Of a stretch of 64,000 bases of DNA, positions 19,951 to 28,006 are shown one piece after another. This DNA comes from Armatimonadota bacterium (lineage in GTDB: Bacteria; Armatimonadota; Zipacnadia; Zipacnadales; JABUFB01), in the NCBI GenBank assembly GCA_013314775.1, contig JABUFB010000009.1, positions 124,001-188,000 of the forward strand, written 5' to 3'. The stretch's first letter is position 1. Every line of letters begins with the position of its first letter. The position numbers and the translations under genes are program-made. Under the pieces are notes generated by a model, which saw only the letters and a list, made by a program, of their open reading frames with translations, was not told the origin of the DNA and searched no databases.

Positions 19951-20149
19951 GGGAGACAAGAGGGCCCCGCAAGTGCCGTGCATCCGCGAGTTTTTGGACC
20001 CATAGGCAAGGTGGGTGCTCTCTCGCGCAAGTTGCATATCCCGCGAAGCGGGACGTCGCGCCCGGCGCGAAGCCCGAGCTCCCTTGGCATGGGTGTTGGC
20101 CCAAAACTGTTGTGATGTCACGCGCAGCGCAGGGCGACCTCTTGGTGTC
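19951..20149 (-). ncRNA. ssrS: Candidate 6S RNA upstream of rarA
   Basis: About 200 nt with strong long-range pairing lies behind a consensus promoter. On the plus strand, arms read from the outside in are GACAAGAGG with CCTCTTGGTGTC, GCCCC with GGGC, GTGCATC with GATGTCAC (one bulge), AGTTTTTGG with CCAAAACT, ACCCAT with ATGGGT, and CAAGG with CCTTG; small hairpins sit at the tip. Between the second and third helices both strands stay largely unpaired, which would be the central bubble. A closing stem, bubble and long terminal arm of about 200 nt is the 6S plan that mimics an open promoter. My recollection is that 6S genes lie next to rarA (ycaJ) in several phyla. I infer the identity; no covariance search was possible. 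A structured rarA leader is the alternative. Confidence 0.55.
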
Positions 20150-20152
20150 TTT

Positions 20153-20181
20153 ATTATACCCCCTCGCGGTCCCCCATACAA
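20153..20181 (-). promoter_or_regulatory. Promoter of the candidate 6S RNA / rarA transcript
   Basis: On the minus strand TTGTAT (20181-20176), a 17-base spacer of GGGGG-ACCGCGAG-GGGGG and a perfect TATAAT (20158-20153). Transcription would start at about 20146-20149, at the outer end of the self-complementary RNA. The G-rich spacer is unusual. Confidence 0.8.
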
Positions 20182-20224
20182 GGAGGCGACCGGGCTTCGC
20201 GGGGGGAAACAGGGTCCCTGGAAT

Positions 20225-20296
20225 GTCAAGAGCCGTCTCGGTTTCCATCCTCACGCATGATTGCCTGCGCCCTGGGCCTGGGACGTGGCTCTTGAC
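20225..20296. repeat. Inverted repeat flanking the padR promoter
   Basis: GTCAAGAGCC (20225-20234) and GGCTCTTGAC (20287-20296) are perfect complements, 52 bases apart. The right arm contains the first five bases of the padR -35 element. The left arm carries a TTGACA-like hexamer pointing the other way, but no -10 follows it. It could be a looping operator or a cruciform. Confidence 0.6.
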
Positions 20297-20320
20297 GCCG
20301 TCATTGTTTGTGAATAATAT
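20292..20320 (+). promoter_or_regulatory. Sigma-70 type promoter of padR
   Basis: TTGACG (20292-20297), a 17-base spacer and TAATAT (20315-20320) give a near-consensus promoter. A start near 20327 would fall inside the palindrome at 20321-20341, so a bound repressor would block initiation. Confidence 0.8.
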
Positions 20321-20341
20321 CTATATGTCGTAAACATATAG
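20321..20341. promoter_or_regulatory. Palindromic operator, probable PadR autoregulation site
   Basis: CTATATGT and ACATATAG form a perfect 8-base inverted repeat around CGTAA, directly after the -10 element and overlapping the expected transcription start. PadR repressors bind ATGT/ACAT dyads of this type, and the gene immediately downstream encodes a PadR protein. Binding is inferred. Confidence 0.75.
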
Positions 20342-20352
20342 GGGTGATTGGT

Positions 20353-20745
20353 GTGCCACGAGGAGGCCCTCGAGGAGGGGGGCGAGGATTCGGGTTAGGT
20401 GGACCGGGCGGTTTCGGGCGGTTCCCGAGAATGGTCGAACCCGCGCTGTTATACCTGCTGGCAAAACGCGACAGCACCCACGGTTATGATCTCATTCAGC
20501 AGGCCAACGAACTTGGAATCTGCGAGACCACGGTGGATGCGGGAGCGGTCTACCGCGCTCTTCGGCAGCTCGAAGATGCGGGCCTGGTGGAGTCCACCTG
20601 GGATACCACCGGCGGCGGTCCGGCCCGGCGGGATTACGCGGTGACCGATGCCGGCCGGGCGCATCTCAAGGCCTGGGCAGACGTCTTGCGGCGTAGAGCC
20701 GAGATGATGTCCCGCTTCGCGCAGTTGTGCGATGAGATCGACTGA
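20353..20745 (+). CDS. PadR-family transcriptional regulator
   Basis: A 130-residue winged-helix regulator. A Gly/Arg/Pro-rich tail of about 25 residues (MPRGGPRGGGRGFGLG) comes before the PadR domain: MVEPALLYLLAKRDSTHGYD, then DAGAVYRALRQLEDAGLVES and the wing RRDYAVTDAGRAHL, with a C-terminal dimerisation helix. The GTG at 20353 has AGGGG eight bases upstream; the GTG at 20344 has none and would leave almost no leader. It is read from a strong promoter overlapped by a palindrome and is followed after 11 bases by the metallo-hydrolase gene, so it very likely controls the cluster. The ligand is unknown. Confidence 0.9.
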   Translation: MPRGGPRGGGRGFGLGGPGGFGRFPRMVEPALLYLLAKRDSTHGYDLIQQANELGICETTVDAGAVYRALRQLEDAGLVESTWDTTGGGPARRDYAVTDAGRAHLKAWADVLRRRAEMMSRFAQLCDEID

Positions 20746-20756
20746 GGCGCGGCGAC

Positions 20757-21626
20757 ATGGTTGAGCACCCGAGAGTCTTGCGGATAACAGTGCTGTGCGA
20801 CAACCGGGCCCGCCCGGGTTTCGGCTGCGAGCACGGCTGGGCTGCGTTAGTGGAGTCCGCTGGACGCCGGGTGCTGTTGGACACGGGCTCGGGGCCCACG
20901 CTCTTGCCCAATGCGGACCGGGCGGGGGTGGACCTGACCACGCTGGATGCCCTGGTGCTCAGCCACGGGCACTACGACCACACAGGCGGGCTTGCGTCAC
21001 TCCTGGAGCGGTCGGGGCCGCTGGACGTGTGGGCTCACCCGGCAGCCTTCGACCCCACCTTCGCCGACCGTGGCCAAGGGGATGCCCGGTACATCGGAAT
21101 GCCCCTTGCCCGGGCCCAGTACGAGGCGCTTGGGGCGCGGTTCCACCTGTCGGAAAACCCGGTCGAGGTGGCGCCCGGAGTGCGGACCACCGGCTTCGTG
21201 CCCCGCTCCGTCACCGGCAGTGTACCGGCGCCGCACCTGCTCAGGACCCGCGACGAGCTGATCGGCCCCGATGATTTCGCCGATGACGTGTCCCTGGTCC
21301 TCAGTGCGGGCGAAGGCATCTTCATCCTCACCGGCTGCGCCCACGCGGGACTGCGCAACATCCTGGCAAGAGCCCGGGAAATCGCCCCGGGCGCTCCGGT
21401 CTGGGCAATCGTCGGCGGAACGCACCTGGTAGCGGAGCCGGTTGATGAAGTCCGAGCGCTTGCGCGAGACCTGGCGGCGGCTGGTCTGTCCGCAATCGGT
21501 GCCTCTCACTGCACAGGGGAGACGTCCGCGCAGGTGCTGCGCGAGGCATTCCCAGGCCGCACGCTGGACATTGCTGCCGGGGTGGTCCTGTCCGTCTCCC
21601 CTGACGGCGTGATCCGAATCTCGTAA
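20757..21626 (+). CDS. Metallo-beta-lactamase-fold hydrolase
   Basis: A 289-residue protein of the MBL superfamily. The metal motif SHGHYDHTGG is intact, and later ligands are in LTGCAHAGLRNI and GGTHLV, with a final SHCTGETSA block. The pattern DTGSGPTLLPNADRAG followed by the motif, and the Cys-Ala-His segment, matches the branch annotated as dihydropterin-ribofuranosyl-aminobenzene-phosphate synthase-like, known from methanogens and anaerobes. The real reaction is not known for most bacterial members. It sits between padR (11 bases) and the first MinD-ferredoxin ATPase (44 bases), all on the plus strand, so one operon is likely. Confidence 0.85.
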   Translation: MVEHPRVLRITVLCDNRARPGFGCEHGWAALVESAGRRVLLDTGSGPTLLPNADRAGVDLTTLDALVLSHGHYDHTGGLASLLERSGPLDVWAHPAAFDPTFADRGQGDARYIGMPLARAQYEALGARFHLSENPVEVAPGVRTTGFVPRSVTGSVPAPHLLRTRDELIGPDDFADDVSLVLSAGEGIFILTGCAHAGLRNILARAREIAPGAPVWAIVGGTHLVAEPVDEVRALARDLAAAGLSAIGASHCTGETSAQVLREAFPGRTLDIAAGVVLSVSPDGVIRIS

Positions 21627-21670
21627 CCTCTGTCCGGCCAGTCTCCCAACGCTTGAGAGGTTGGTGTGAT

Positions 21671-22552
21671 ATGCAGACGGATCTAGATCGAGCTGCGCTG
21701 ACGGTGTCCGTCGCGGCAGGCAAAGGCGGAACGGGAAAGACGCTGCTTTCCACGTCCCTCGCCTATGCTCTGGTTGAACGGCACCCCGGCGCCGTGCAAC
21801 TGCTGGACGCGGACGTTGAGGAGCCCAACGCGGACCTGGTGCTCCCGGTGCAGTTCACCGGCACGCAGCCCGTGGAGCTGCTGGTGCCCCAGGTCGACCC
21901 GGAGACGTGCGTCCGTTGCGGCAAGTGTGCCGAAGTATGCGCCGCAAGCGCCATCGCGCGCATCCGACAGACGGTGATCACGTTCCACGAACTGTGTACC
22001 GGCTGCGGCGCATGTGCCTGGATCTGCCCGGTTGATGCCATCACCGAAATCCCCCGAGTCGTCGGGCGAGTGGACACGGGCATGGCAGAAGGCGGCATTG
22101 AGTTCGTCCAGGGACGCTCCGAGGTAGCCCAACAACACACCGGCGCAATCACGGGCGCCGTGAAAAAGCACGCCAAAGACGACTGCATCACCATCATCGA
22201 CGCCCCGCCGGGAACTGCCTGCCCCATGCAGGAAACCGTTGCCGAGAGTGATTACTGCATTCTCGTCACCGAACCCACGCCCTTCGGCCTGAGCGACCTG
22301 GGAGCGGCGGTCGAGACCTGTCGGGCGCTCTCGGTGCCCTGCGGAGTGGTGGTCAACCGCGATGGTGTGGGTGATGCCGGCGTGGATGACTACTGTGAAC
22401 GCAGCGGCATCCCCATCCTCCTGCGCATCCCTCACGACCGTGAGATCGCCCGGGCATACTCACGCGGGCGCACGCTGGCCCTGGAGTTCCCCGACTGGCG
22501 ACCGAAGCTGGTGAGCCTGCTCGACGCCGTGGCCAGGGAGGTGTCGCAATGA
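21671..22552 (+). CDS. MinD-superfamily P-loop ATPase with inserted ferredoxin domain (first copy)
   Basis: A 293-residue protein joining a ParA/MinD-type ATPase to a two-[4Fe-4S] ferredoxin inserted near residues 68-125. The deviant Walker A is AAGKGGTGKTLLS, switch I LLDADVEEPNADL, and Walker B IIDAPPGTACPM. The ferredoxin Cys clusters are CVRCGKCAEVC and CTGCGACAWIC, each with a following Cys-Pro or Cys-Ala. This architecture occurs in pairs in the ORP/Mrp clusters, where these ATPases are proposed to work on iron-sulfur or Fe-Mo carrier proteins. The ATG at 21671 gives the normal short N-terminus; the frame opens at a TTG at 21653. It ends with an ATGA overlap to its paralogue. Confidence 0.92.
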   Translation: MQTDLDRAALTVSVAAGKGGTGKTLLSTSLAYALVERHPGAVQLLDADVEEPNADLVLPVQFTGTQPVELLVPQVDPETCVRCGKCAEVCAASAIARIRQTVITFHELCTGCGACAWICPVDAITEIPRVVGRVDTGMAEGGIEFVQGRSEVAQQHTGAITGAVKKHAKDDCITIIDAPPGTACPMQETVAESDYCILVTEPTPFGLSDLGAAVETCRALSVPCGVVVNRDGVGDAGVDDYCERSGIPILLRIPHDREIARAYSRGRTLALEFPDWRPKLVSLLDAVAREVSQ

Positions 22553-23427
22553 CCCCGTACAGGCAGATCACCGTCGTCAGCGGCAAGGGTGGCACCGGAA
22601 AGACCAGCGTGGTGGCATCCTTCGCCGCCCTGGGGCCGGAAAAGATACTGGCCGATACTGACGTCGATGCCGCAAACCTGCACCTCATGCTTCACCCACA
22701 GATCAATCGGCGGGAGCAGTTCTACGGCGCGAAGATTGCAGTGCGGGACGAGAGCCTCTGCACGCGCTGCGGGGAATGCGAGCGCCACTGCCGATTCGAG
22801 GCGATCACGGTCGAAGCCGTGAATCCCTTCGCCTGCGAAGGCTGCGGCTTTTGCACCCTCGTGTGCCCCCGAACTGCCCTGCACATGGAACCGGCGCTCA
22901 CCGGCGACCTGTTCATCTCGCAAACGCGCTACGGCCCGATGGCCCACGCCAAACTGGTGCCCGGCGCGGAAAGCTCGGGCCGGCTGGTCACCATGGTGCG
23001 CCAGGCCGCTGAAGATCTGGCGATGCAAAACGGAACAGACCTGGTGCTCATTGACGGGCCGCCCGGAATTGGCTGCACCGCAACCGCAGCCCTCGCGGAT
23101 GTTGATCTCGCGCTGATCGTCACCGAGCCCACGCCGTCGGGCATCCACGATATGCGCCGCGTAATTGGGACTGCCGCGCATTTCGGCATACCCACCGCGC
23201 TCATCGTGAACAAGGCCGATCTGAACCTGGACCGGGCCCGACAGGCAGAAAGCGTCGCGCGAGAAATGGGCGCCGGCATCGTTGGCAGGCTGCCTTACGA
23301 TGAGACGGTGACGCGAGCGGTGGCAGCGGCAACCCCGCTGGTGGAGTTCGACCCGGATGGCCCGGTGTCCCAGTCCCTGCGCGAATGCTGGAGCAGGACG
23401 CTGGCACTCATCGGGATGTCGGTGTAG
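22549..23427 (+). CDS. MinD-superfamily P-loop ATPase with inserted ferredoxin domain (second copy)
   Basis: A 292-residue paralogue of the gene before it, with the same order of parts: Walker A VSGKGGTGKTSVV, LADTDVDAANLHL, ferredoxin Cys groups CTRCGECERHC and CEGCGFCTLVC, and Walker B LIDGPPGIGCTA. The start overlaps the stop of the first copy as ATGA, so the two should be made in equal amounts and may form a heterodimer. The pair occurs in anaerobe clusters with a NifX/NifB-like ORP protein, but no such gene is next to it here. A loss or a separate location of that partner is possible. The final target is unknown. Confidence 0.92.
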   Translation: MTPYRQITVVSGKGGTGKTSVVASFAALGPEKILADTDVDAANLHLMLHPQINRREQFYGAKIAVRDESLCTRCGECERHCRFEAITVEAVNPFACEGCGFCTLVCPRTALHMEPALTGDLFISQTRYGPMAHAKLVPGAESSGRLVTMVRQAAEDLAMQNGTDLVLIDGPPGIGCTATAALADVDLALIVTEPTPSGIHDMRRVIGTAAHFGIPTALIVNKADLNLDRARQAESVAREMGAGIVGRLPYDETVTRAVAAATPLVEFDPDGPVSQSLRECWSRTLALIGMSV

Positions 23428-23556
23428 ACGGCCCCGGCGCGTTTGAAGGCACCCCCGTCCGGCCAATGATGTCTAAGGATATTGAGAGCGCGCGGGAAGG
23501 CTCATCACAGCGTCTGCGAGCCGTGATCACCGACACAGATACGGGGAGCGTGTGCC

Positions 23557-23997
23557 ATGAAACGTTGCGCCGCAATTCTCATCACCAGCCTCGCACTCAT
23601 CGGGTTCCTGACCGGGACGGCCTTTTGCCAGGGGGATGATATGGGCCTGGGAGACCTGCTCGGAGGGATGGGCGGTATGGGAGGGCTGGGTCTGCTGGGC
23701 GGACTTGGGGGACTGAGTGCGTCCGCGCTGGGTGCGGGTGGTGCAGCAGCACCGAGCGTAGTCATTTCCCAGCCTGCGATGCTCATCAGCGGAGACAATC
23801 TGTATATCGCCTGCAATGGCAAGGTGATCCGCTTCAACGCGCTGACCCTGGAGAAGAAGGCCGAAGCCTGGTACGAAGAGCCTCAGACCCAGCTTATACC
23901 CACGGGCACAGGAACTGGACCGTCATTGATTGCACCTGCACCCGGCGGGGCTGTGCCGCCGCTTGTCCCGGGCGCGACGCCATCCACGGGACCGTAA
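23557..23997 (+). CDS. Secreted Gly/Leu-rich protein of unknown function
   Basis: A 146-residue protein with a clear signal peptide (MKRCAAILITSLALIGFLTG, cut after a following AFC-type end). Then comes a Gly/Met/Leu-rich tract of the kind GGMGGMGGLGLLGGLGG, a short folded-looking segment ISGDNLYIACNGKVIRFNAL, and a Pro/Thr/Gly-rich tail. The GGGGAG ribosome site lies eight bases before the ATG. I do not recognise the family; the middle segment resembles the one-blade repeats of beta-propeller proteins (NLYIA..G.VIRFNALTL), but only one copy is present. It follows the MinD-ferredoxin pair by 129 bases and may be read from the same promoter. Confidence 0.75.
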   Translation: MKRCAAILITSLALIGFLTGTAFCQGDDMGLGDLLGGMGGMGGLGLLGGLGGLSASALGAGGAAAPSVVISQPAMLISGDNLYIACNGKVIRFNALTLEKKAEAWYEEPQTQLIPTGTGTGPSLIAPAPGGAVPPLVPGATPSTGP

Positions 23998-24020
23998 CCG
24001 CACCCACCCGAAGACTGATC

Positions 24021-24083
24021 GGTCGGGCCGGATGGGGAGAGTCACCCTCGTGACAGTGATCTGCTTCCCCGTTCGGCCCGACC
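24021..24083. terminator. Large hairpin between convergent genes
   Basis: GGTCGGGCCG (24021-24030) and CGGCCCGACC (24074-24083) are perfect complements, with a further inner GTCAC/GTGAC hairpin. It lies between the stop at 23997 and the convergent sulfatase stop at 24100. It can serve both strands, but neither side has a long T run. Confidence 0.5.
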
Positions 24084-24099
24084 TGCCGAGATCCCCTGA

Positions 24100-25443
24100 T
24101 CAGATCCTTGTGAATGCCTGGATGTACCCCTCGTCCGCGCCCTGCCGTCGCATGAACTGGATCAGCGCCCCCTGCATCTTCCGCGCGATCTCCGGGTGCT
24201 TTCGGATGATGTTCCGCACCTGACCCGGATCCTCTCGCCGGTCATGCAACGCCGGCTTCCAACCTTCGGGTCCGGTGACAAGGGTGTAGCGCGGACCGGT
24301 CACGGTGATGCACGAAGGCAGGTACTGGATGCGGCCCGGACCGGGGCCGCTGTGGCACGAAGTGAAGACATAGGGGTGATGGGTCCGCGTTTCCCCCCGC
24401 AGCAGCGGAAGGACCGATCTGCCTGTCATTTCCGGAGCCTTCACACCAAGCGCCTGGAGAATCGTCGGGGCAAGGTCCGCCGCCTGCACCAGTGCCCCGC
24501 AGCGTCGCGGCAACTTCGCCTTCGGCAGGTAGACCAGTAGCGGTATCCGCCCCACCTCATCGTAGATCGGCCAGGGGTCTTCCGGGTCCACCGTGTGCTT
24601 CCCCGTGCGCTTGTGCTCCCCGATATAGATGCCATGGTCGGACACCAGCACGATCATTGTGTTCTCTAACAGCCCCATGAGCTCCACGCTGCGCAGGAGA
24701 TGGCCCACCCACCGGTCAGTGAGGGTCACTTCGGCCGCATACCGGGCCCGCAGGCGCTTGAGTTCCGCGGGCTTGTAGATATCCGTGTAGCCGTAGTTCG
24801 GGTAGGAGTAGTCCACCCCGCGGTAGTTCGGGCTGTAATGCTCGGTGTAGAAGTCCGGCGCATACCAGTCCTCGTGGATCTCGAAGCTGTCCACCCACAG
24901 GAAGAACCTGTCGCGCTTGTGGTTGTCCTCGAGCCACTCGCTGGCGGCGGTCATGGTGCGCGCCACGAACCAGTCCTCCTCATGCCTGCAATGGAGGGTT
25001 CTCGCCCGGTCTCGTATGTACCCGCCGGCATTCTGGCGGTAATGCTCACGCGGGACGGGCACCTCGATCTTCTCGATGTTGCTCTCCCACCCCGGCGGCG
25101 GCTCCAGGAGGATGTCGTCGTGGAAGTCTCGCCCGAACCCTGTGGGCACCATGTTCCAGGTGTCGTGGATGAATGCCGTGTGGTATCCCGCATCCGCGAG
25201 CATCCGGACGAAAGTGGTCTCGTCCTCCCCCAGGTTCTTCCAGCCGTAGACCGGCCAGCGCACATTGCCCGTGAAAGCGTCAGTACGCATGGGGATGGTC
25301 GGGAAACTGGCGCAGTAGGCAGCATCGAACCGGGTGGCAATGCGCGCCAGCCAGTCCATACCCGGTGTCTCCACCACCGTGTTCCCATAGCAGCCCAGGT
25401 GATCCCAGCGCAGCGTGTCCAGGCAGATGACGATGCAGTTCAT
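24100..25443 (-). CDS. Sulfatase / alkaline phosphatase superfamily hydrolase with Thr at the nucleophile position
   Basis: A 447-residue protein of the alkaline phosphatase/sulfatase fold without an obvious signal peptide. Metal-site residues appear in ICLDTLRWDHLGCYGN at the N-terminus and in VSDHGIYIGEHKRTGKH. The nucleophile region reads FPTIPMRTDAFTG: true sulfatases need Cys or Ser before xPxR to make formylglycine, but here Thr49 occupies that place. A phosphodiesterase or phosphatase activity is therefore more likely than sulfatase, as an inference. The C-terminal LYDRREDPGQ-type pattern (here LHDRREDPGQVRNI) is standard. Its neighbours are exported pilin-like proteins and it has its own direction. 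Confidence 0.88.
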   Translation of the reverse strand: MNCIVICLDTLRWDHLGCYGNTVVETPGMDWLARIATRFDAAYCASFPTIPMRTDAFTGNVRWPVYGWKNLGEDETTFVRMLADAGYHTAFIHDTWNMVPTGFGRDFHDDILLEPPPGWESNIEKIEVPVPREHYRQNAGGYIRDRARTLHCRHEEDWFVARTMTAASEWLEDNHKRDRFFLWVDSFEIHEDWYAPDFYTEHYSPNYRGVDYSYPNYGYTDIYKPAELKRLRARYAAEVTLTDRWVGHLLRSVELMGLLENTMIVLVSDHGIYIGEHKRTGKHTVDPEDPWPIYDEVGRIPLLVYLPKAKLPRRCGALVQAADLAPTILQALGVKAPEMTGRSVLPLLRGETRTHHPYVFTSCHSGPGPGRIQYLPSCITVTGPRYTLVTGPEGWKPALHDRREDPGQVRNIIRKHPEIARKMQGALIQFMRRQGADEGYIQAFTRI

Positions 25444-25644
25444 GGGGCAGCCTCCCCGACGTTGCAGCGAATTGCCCGCGTCCCGTGGGATTTCCTGATT
25501 TCACTGCGAACAACCTGCGCCGCGCGTTAGCAGAGTCTTAACCCGGGCTTCCGTCGGGCTTAACTGACGCAGGCTAACCTTCGACTGGCCCCGCTGAGGG
25601 GCGACACAGACGGACGCGGTACAGGCCAGGAAGGAACGGACACG

Positions 25645-25827
25645 ATGGCGCAGGCGGACTCCCAATGGCATCAAGCACTCACCCCCACACCCCGCGAGGC
25701 GATGCGCGAGCGTGTGTACATGATTGGTTCGGCGCTGGCGCTGGTCCTCGTTTCTGCGGCACTTGGCGTTGTCAGCAGTGTACCCGGCCTGGTGGTTCAG
25801 GCCATCCGGGACGCTTTGACCCGCTGA
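25645..25827 (+). CDS. Small membrane protein (60 residues), uncertain
   Basis: A 60-residue frame with one clear hydrophobic helix (MIGSALALVLVSAALGVVSS) after a charged N-terminal segment, and a short end VVQAIRDALTR. AGGAA lies about ten bases before the ATG. It ends 39 bases before the pilin-like gene at 25867, in the same direction. I do not recognise it. The 25444-25644 stretch before it has no recognisable signal. It could be a real small membrane protein or a chance frame; conservation is needed to decide. Confidence 0.4.
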   Translation: MAQADSQWHQALTPTPREAMRERVYMIGSALALVLVSAALGVVSSVPGLVVQAIRDALTR

Positions 25828-25866
25828 CTCTTGCGACATCGACGCGCAAGCATCAAAGGAGAGATC

Positions 25867-26574
<708 letters not shown>

Positions 26575-26612
26575 TCGGTTCACCCAGCCTGTGAAGGCTG
26601 ATCACATAGCGA

Positions 26613-26638
26613 AGGCCCCGGCCAGTCCGCCGGGGCCT
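26613..26638 (+). terminator. Terminator of the pilin-like gene
   Basis: A perfect 10-base stem AGGCCCCGGC / GCCGGGGCCT with a six-base loop, followed by ATCGTTT, 39 bases past the stop codon. Confidence 0.75.
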
Positions 26639-26715
26639 ATCGTTTGGTGCGGACATTGCAGGAAGTCCGGGGCAAGTGCGGGAAATGTCGGACGACCCGT
26701 AAGGAGGCGCCCACC

Positions 26716-27522
26716 ATGAAAGTCTATGTCATGACCGACCTCGAAGGCTGCGCAGGCATCCCGAGCTGGCACGATTACGGCGCGCCCGAACATCGCTGGT
26801 ATGAATACGCGCGGGAGATCGTTACTCTCGAGACCAGCGCCGCAGTGCAGGGCTGCCTGGATGCCGGGGCCGGCGAGGTGCTTGTGGTGGACGGGCACGG
26901 TCACGGTGCAATCAACCCGATACTCCTGCACCCCGAGGCGAAACTGCTTTTTGGTCGCCCCATCGGCTACCCATTCGGCTGCGACGACCGCTTCGACGCC
27001 GCAATCATGGTGGGCCAGCACGCGAAATCCAACACCGACGGCGGGCATCTGAGCCATACAGGGTCTTTCGACGTTGAAGACGAGACGATCAATGGTGTCT
27101 CGGTGGGCGAGATGGGCGTAAACATGCTCTTCTGCGCCTACTACGGGGTCCCGACGGTCCTGGTCTGCGGGGATGTCGCGGCGGCGGATGAGGCCACGGC
27201 GCTGGTGCCGGACATCGAGACGGCAGCGGTAAAGGAAGGGCTGAAACGCGGATCGGCAACGGGGCTCACGGGCGCCGAGAACAGTCGCTTCAACGGCGCG
27301 GCGGTCCACCTGCACCCCACGAAAGCGCGGGAACTGATCCGACACAAGGCATGCCGCGCAATCGAGAGGGTGTCGGAGATCGGGCGCTTCTGGCTTGACC
27401 CACCGTACGAACGAATCCTCAAGCTGCGCCCCTCAGAAGACGCCCCGGCAAAGATCGGGATCGCCCACGCCGACGACTTCATGGAGCTCCTGAGAACCCC
27501 GTTCCAGTGGAAGACCGGCTAG
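26716..27522 (+). CDS. dppA: D-aminopeptidase DppA-like (M55 family)
   Basis: A 268-residue zinc peptidase of the M55 family, which in Bacillus subtilis forms a decameric D-amino-acid-specific aminopeptidase. Metal and active-site pattern: MTDLEGCAGIP at the N-terminus with the first Asp and Glu, VVDGHGHGAINP, VGQHAKSNTDGGHLSHT with the paired His, and the ISVGE-like segment VSVGEMGVNM. The start at 26716 has AAGGAGG eight bases upstream. In Bacillus dppA belongs to a dipeptide transport operon, but no transport genes lie next to it here. A role in using cell-wall peptides is likely but not shown. Confidence 0.9.
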   Translation: MKVYVMTDLEGCAGIPSWHDYGAPEHRWYEYAREIVTLETSAAVQGCLDAGAGEVLVVDGHGHGAINPILLHPEAKLLFGRPIGYPFGCDDRFDAAIMVGQHAKSNTDGGHLSHTGSFDVEDETINGVSVGEMGVNMLFCAYYGVPTVLVCGDVAAADEATALVPDIETAAVKEGLKRGSATGLTGAENSRFNGAAVHLHPTKARELIRHKACRAIERVSEIGRFWLDPPYERILKLRPSEDAPAKIGIAHADDFMELLRTPFQWKTG

Positions 27523-28006
27523 CCGAGCCCCGTGCTGAAGCACGGGTCTGAGGGTCCGGCGCTCCGTGGCCGGAGCGCATCGGACCAAGCGTCCTGACGG
27601 ACGCAAAGAACGCCTCCCCGTCCGGAGGACGGTCGGCCAAAGGCCTGTAGCCCCGTGCTTTAGCGCGGGGCCGATTTGGCGTCCGAATTCCGTAGCCCCG
27701 TGCCGAGCCCCGTGCTGAAGCACGGGTCTGAGGGTCCGGCGCTCCGTGGCCGGAGCGCGTCGGACCAAGCGTCCTGACGGACGCAAAGAACGCCTCCCCG
27801 TCCGGAGGACGGCCGGCCAAAGGCCTGTAGCCCCGTGCTTTAGCGCGGGGCCGATTTGGCGTCCGAATTCCATAGCCCCGTGCTTTAGCGCGGGGCCTCC
27901 GCAACGCCGTCGCCTCCCCGTCCGGAGGACGGCCGGCCAAAGGCCCATAGCCCCGTGCTTTAGCGCGGGGCCTTCGCACCGGCCGACCCGGCATCAATGC
28001 GGGGCC
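27523..28006. repeat. Left REP-like palindrome array
   Basis: A block of short palindromes beginning one base after the dppA stop. Two 180-base units, with near identity over the first lines, start at 27529 and 27709, each opening with CCCGTGC-TGAA-GCACGGG. Other stems are CGCTCCG/CGGAGCG, GCGTCC/GGACGC, CCGTCC/GGACGG and GGCC-AAA-GGCC. The common palindrome P (CCCCGTGCTTTAGCGCGGGG) occurs at 27651, 27831, 27876 and 27951. The block ends in a hairpin containing CCGGCATCAATGC that overlaps the last codons of the transposase. The ORFs read through it are repeat shadows. Confidence 0.9.

Noticed and set aside
19934-20254. Longer rarA start adding 107 residues
   Set aside because: The extension crosses the self-complementary RNA and a consensus promoter and shows no protein-like pattern; family members start at MNLF-type ends.
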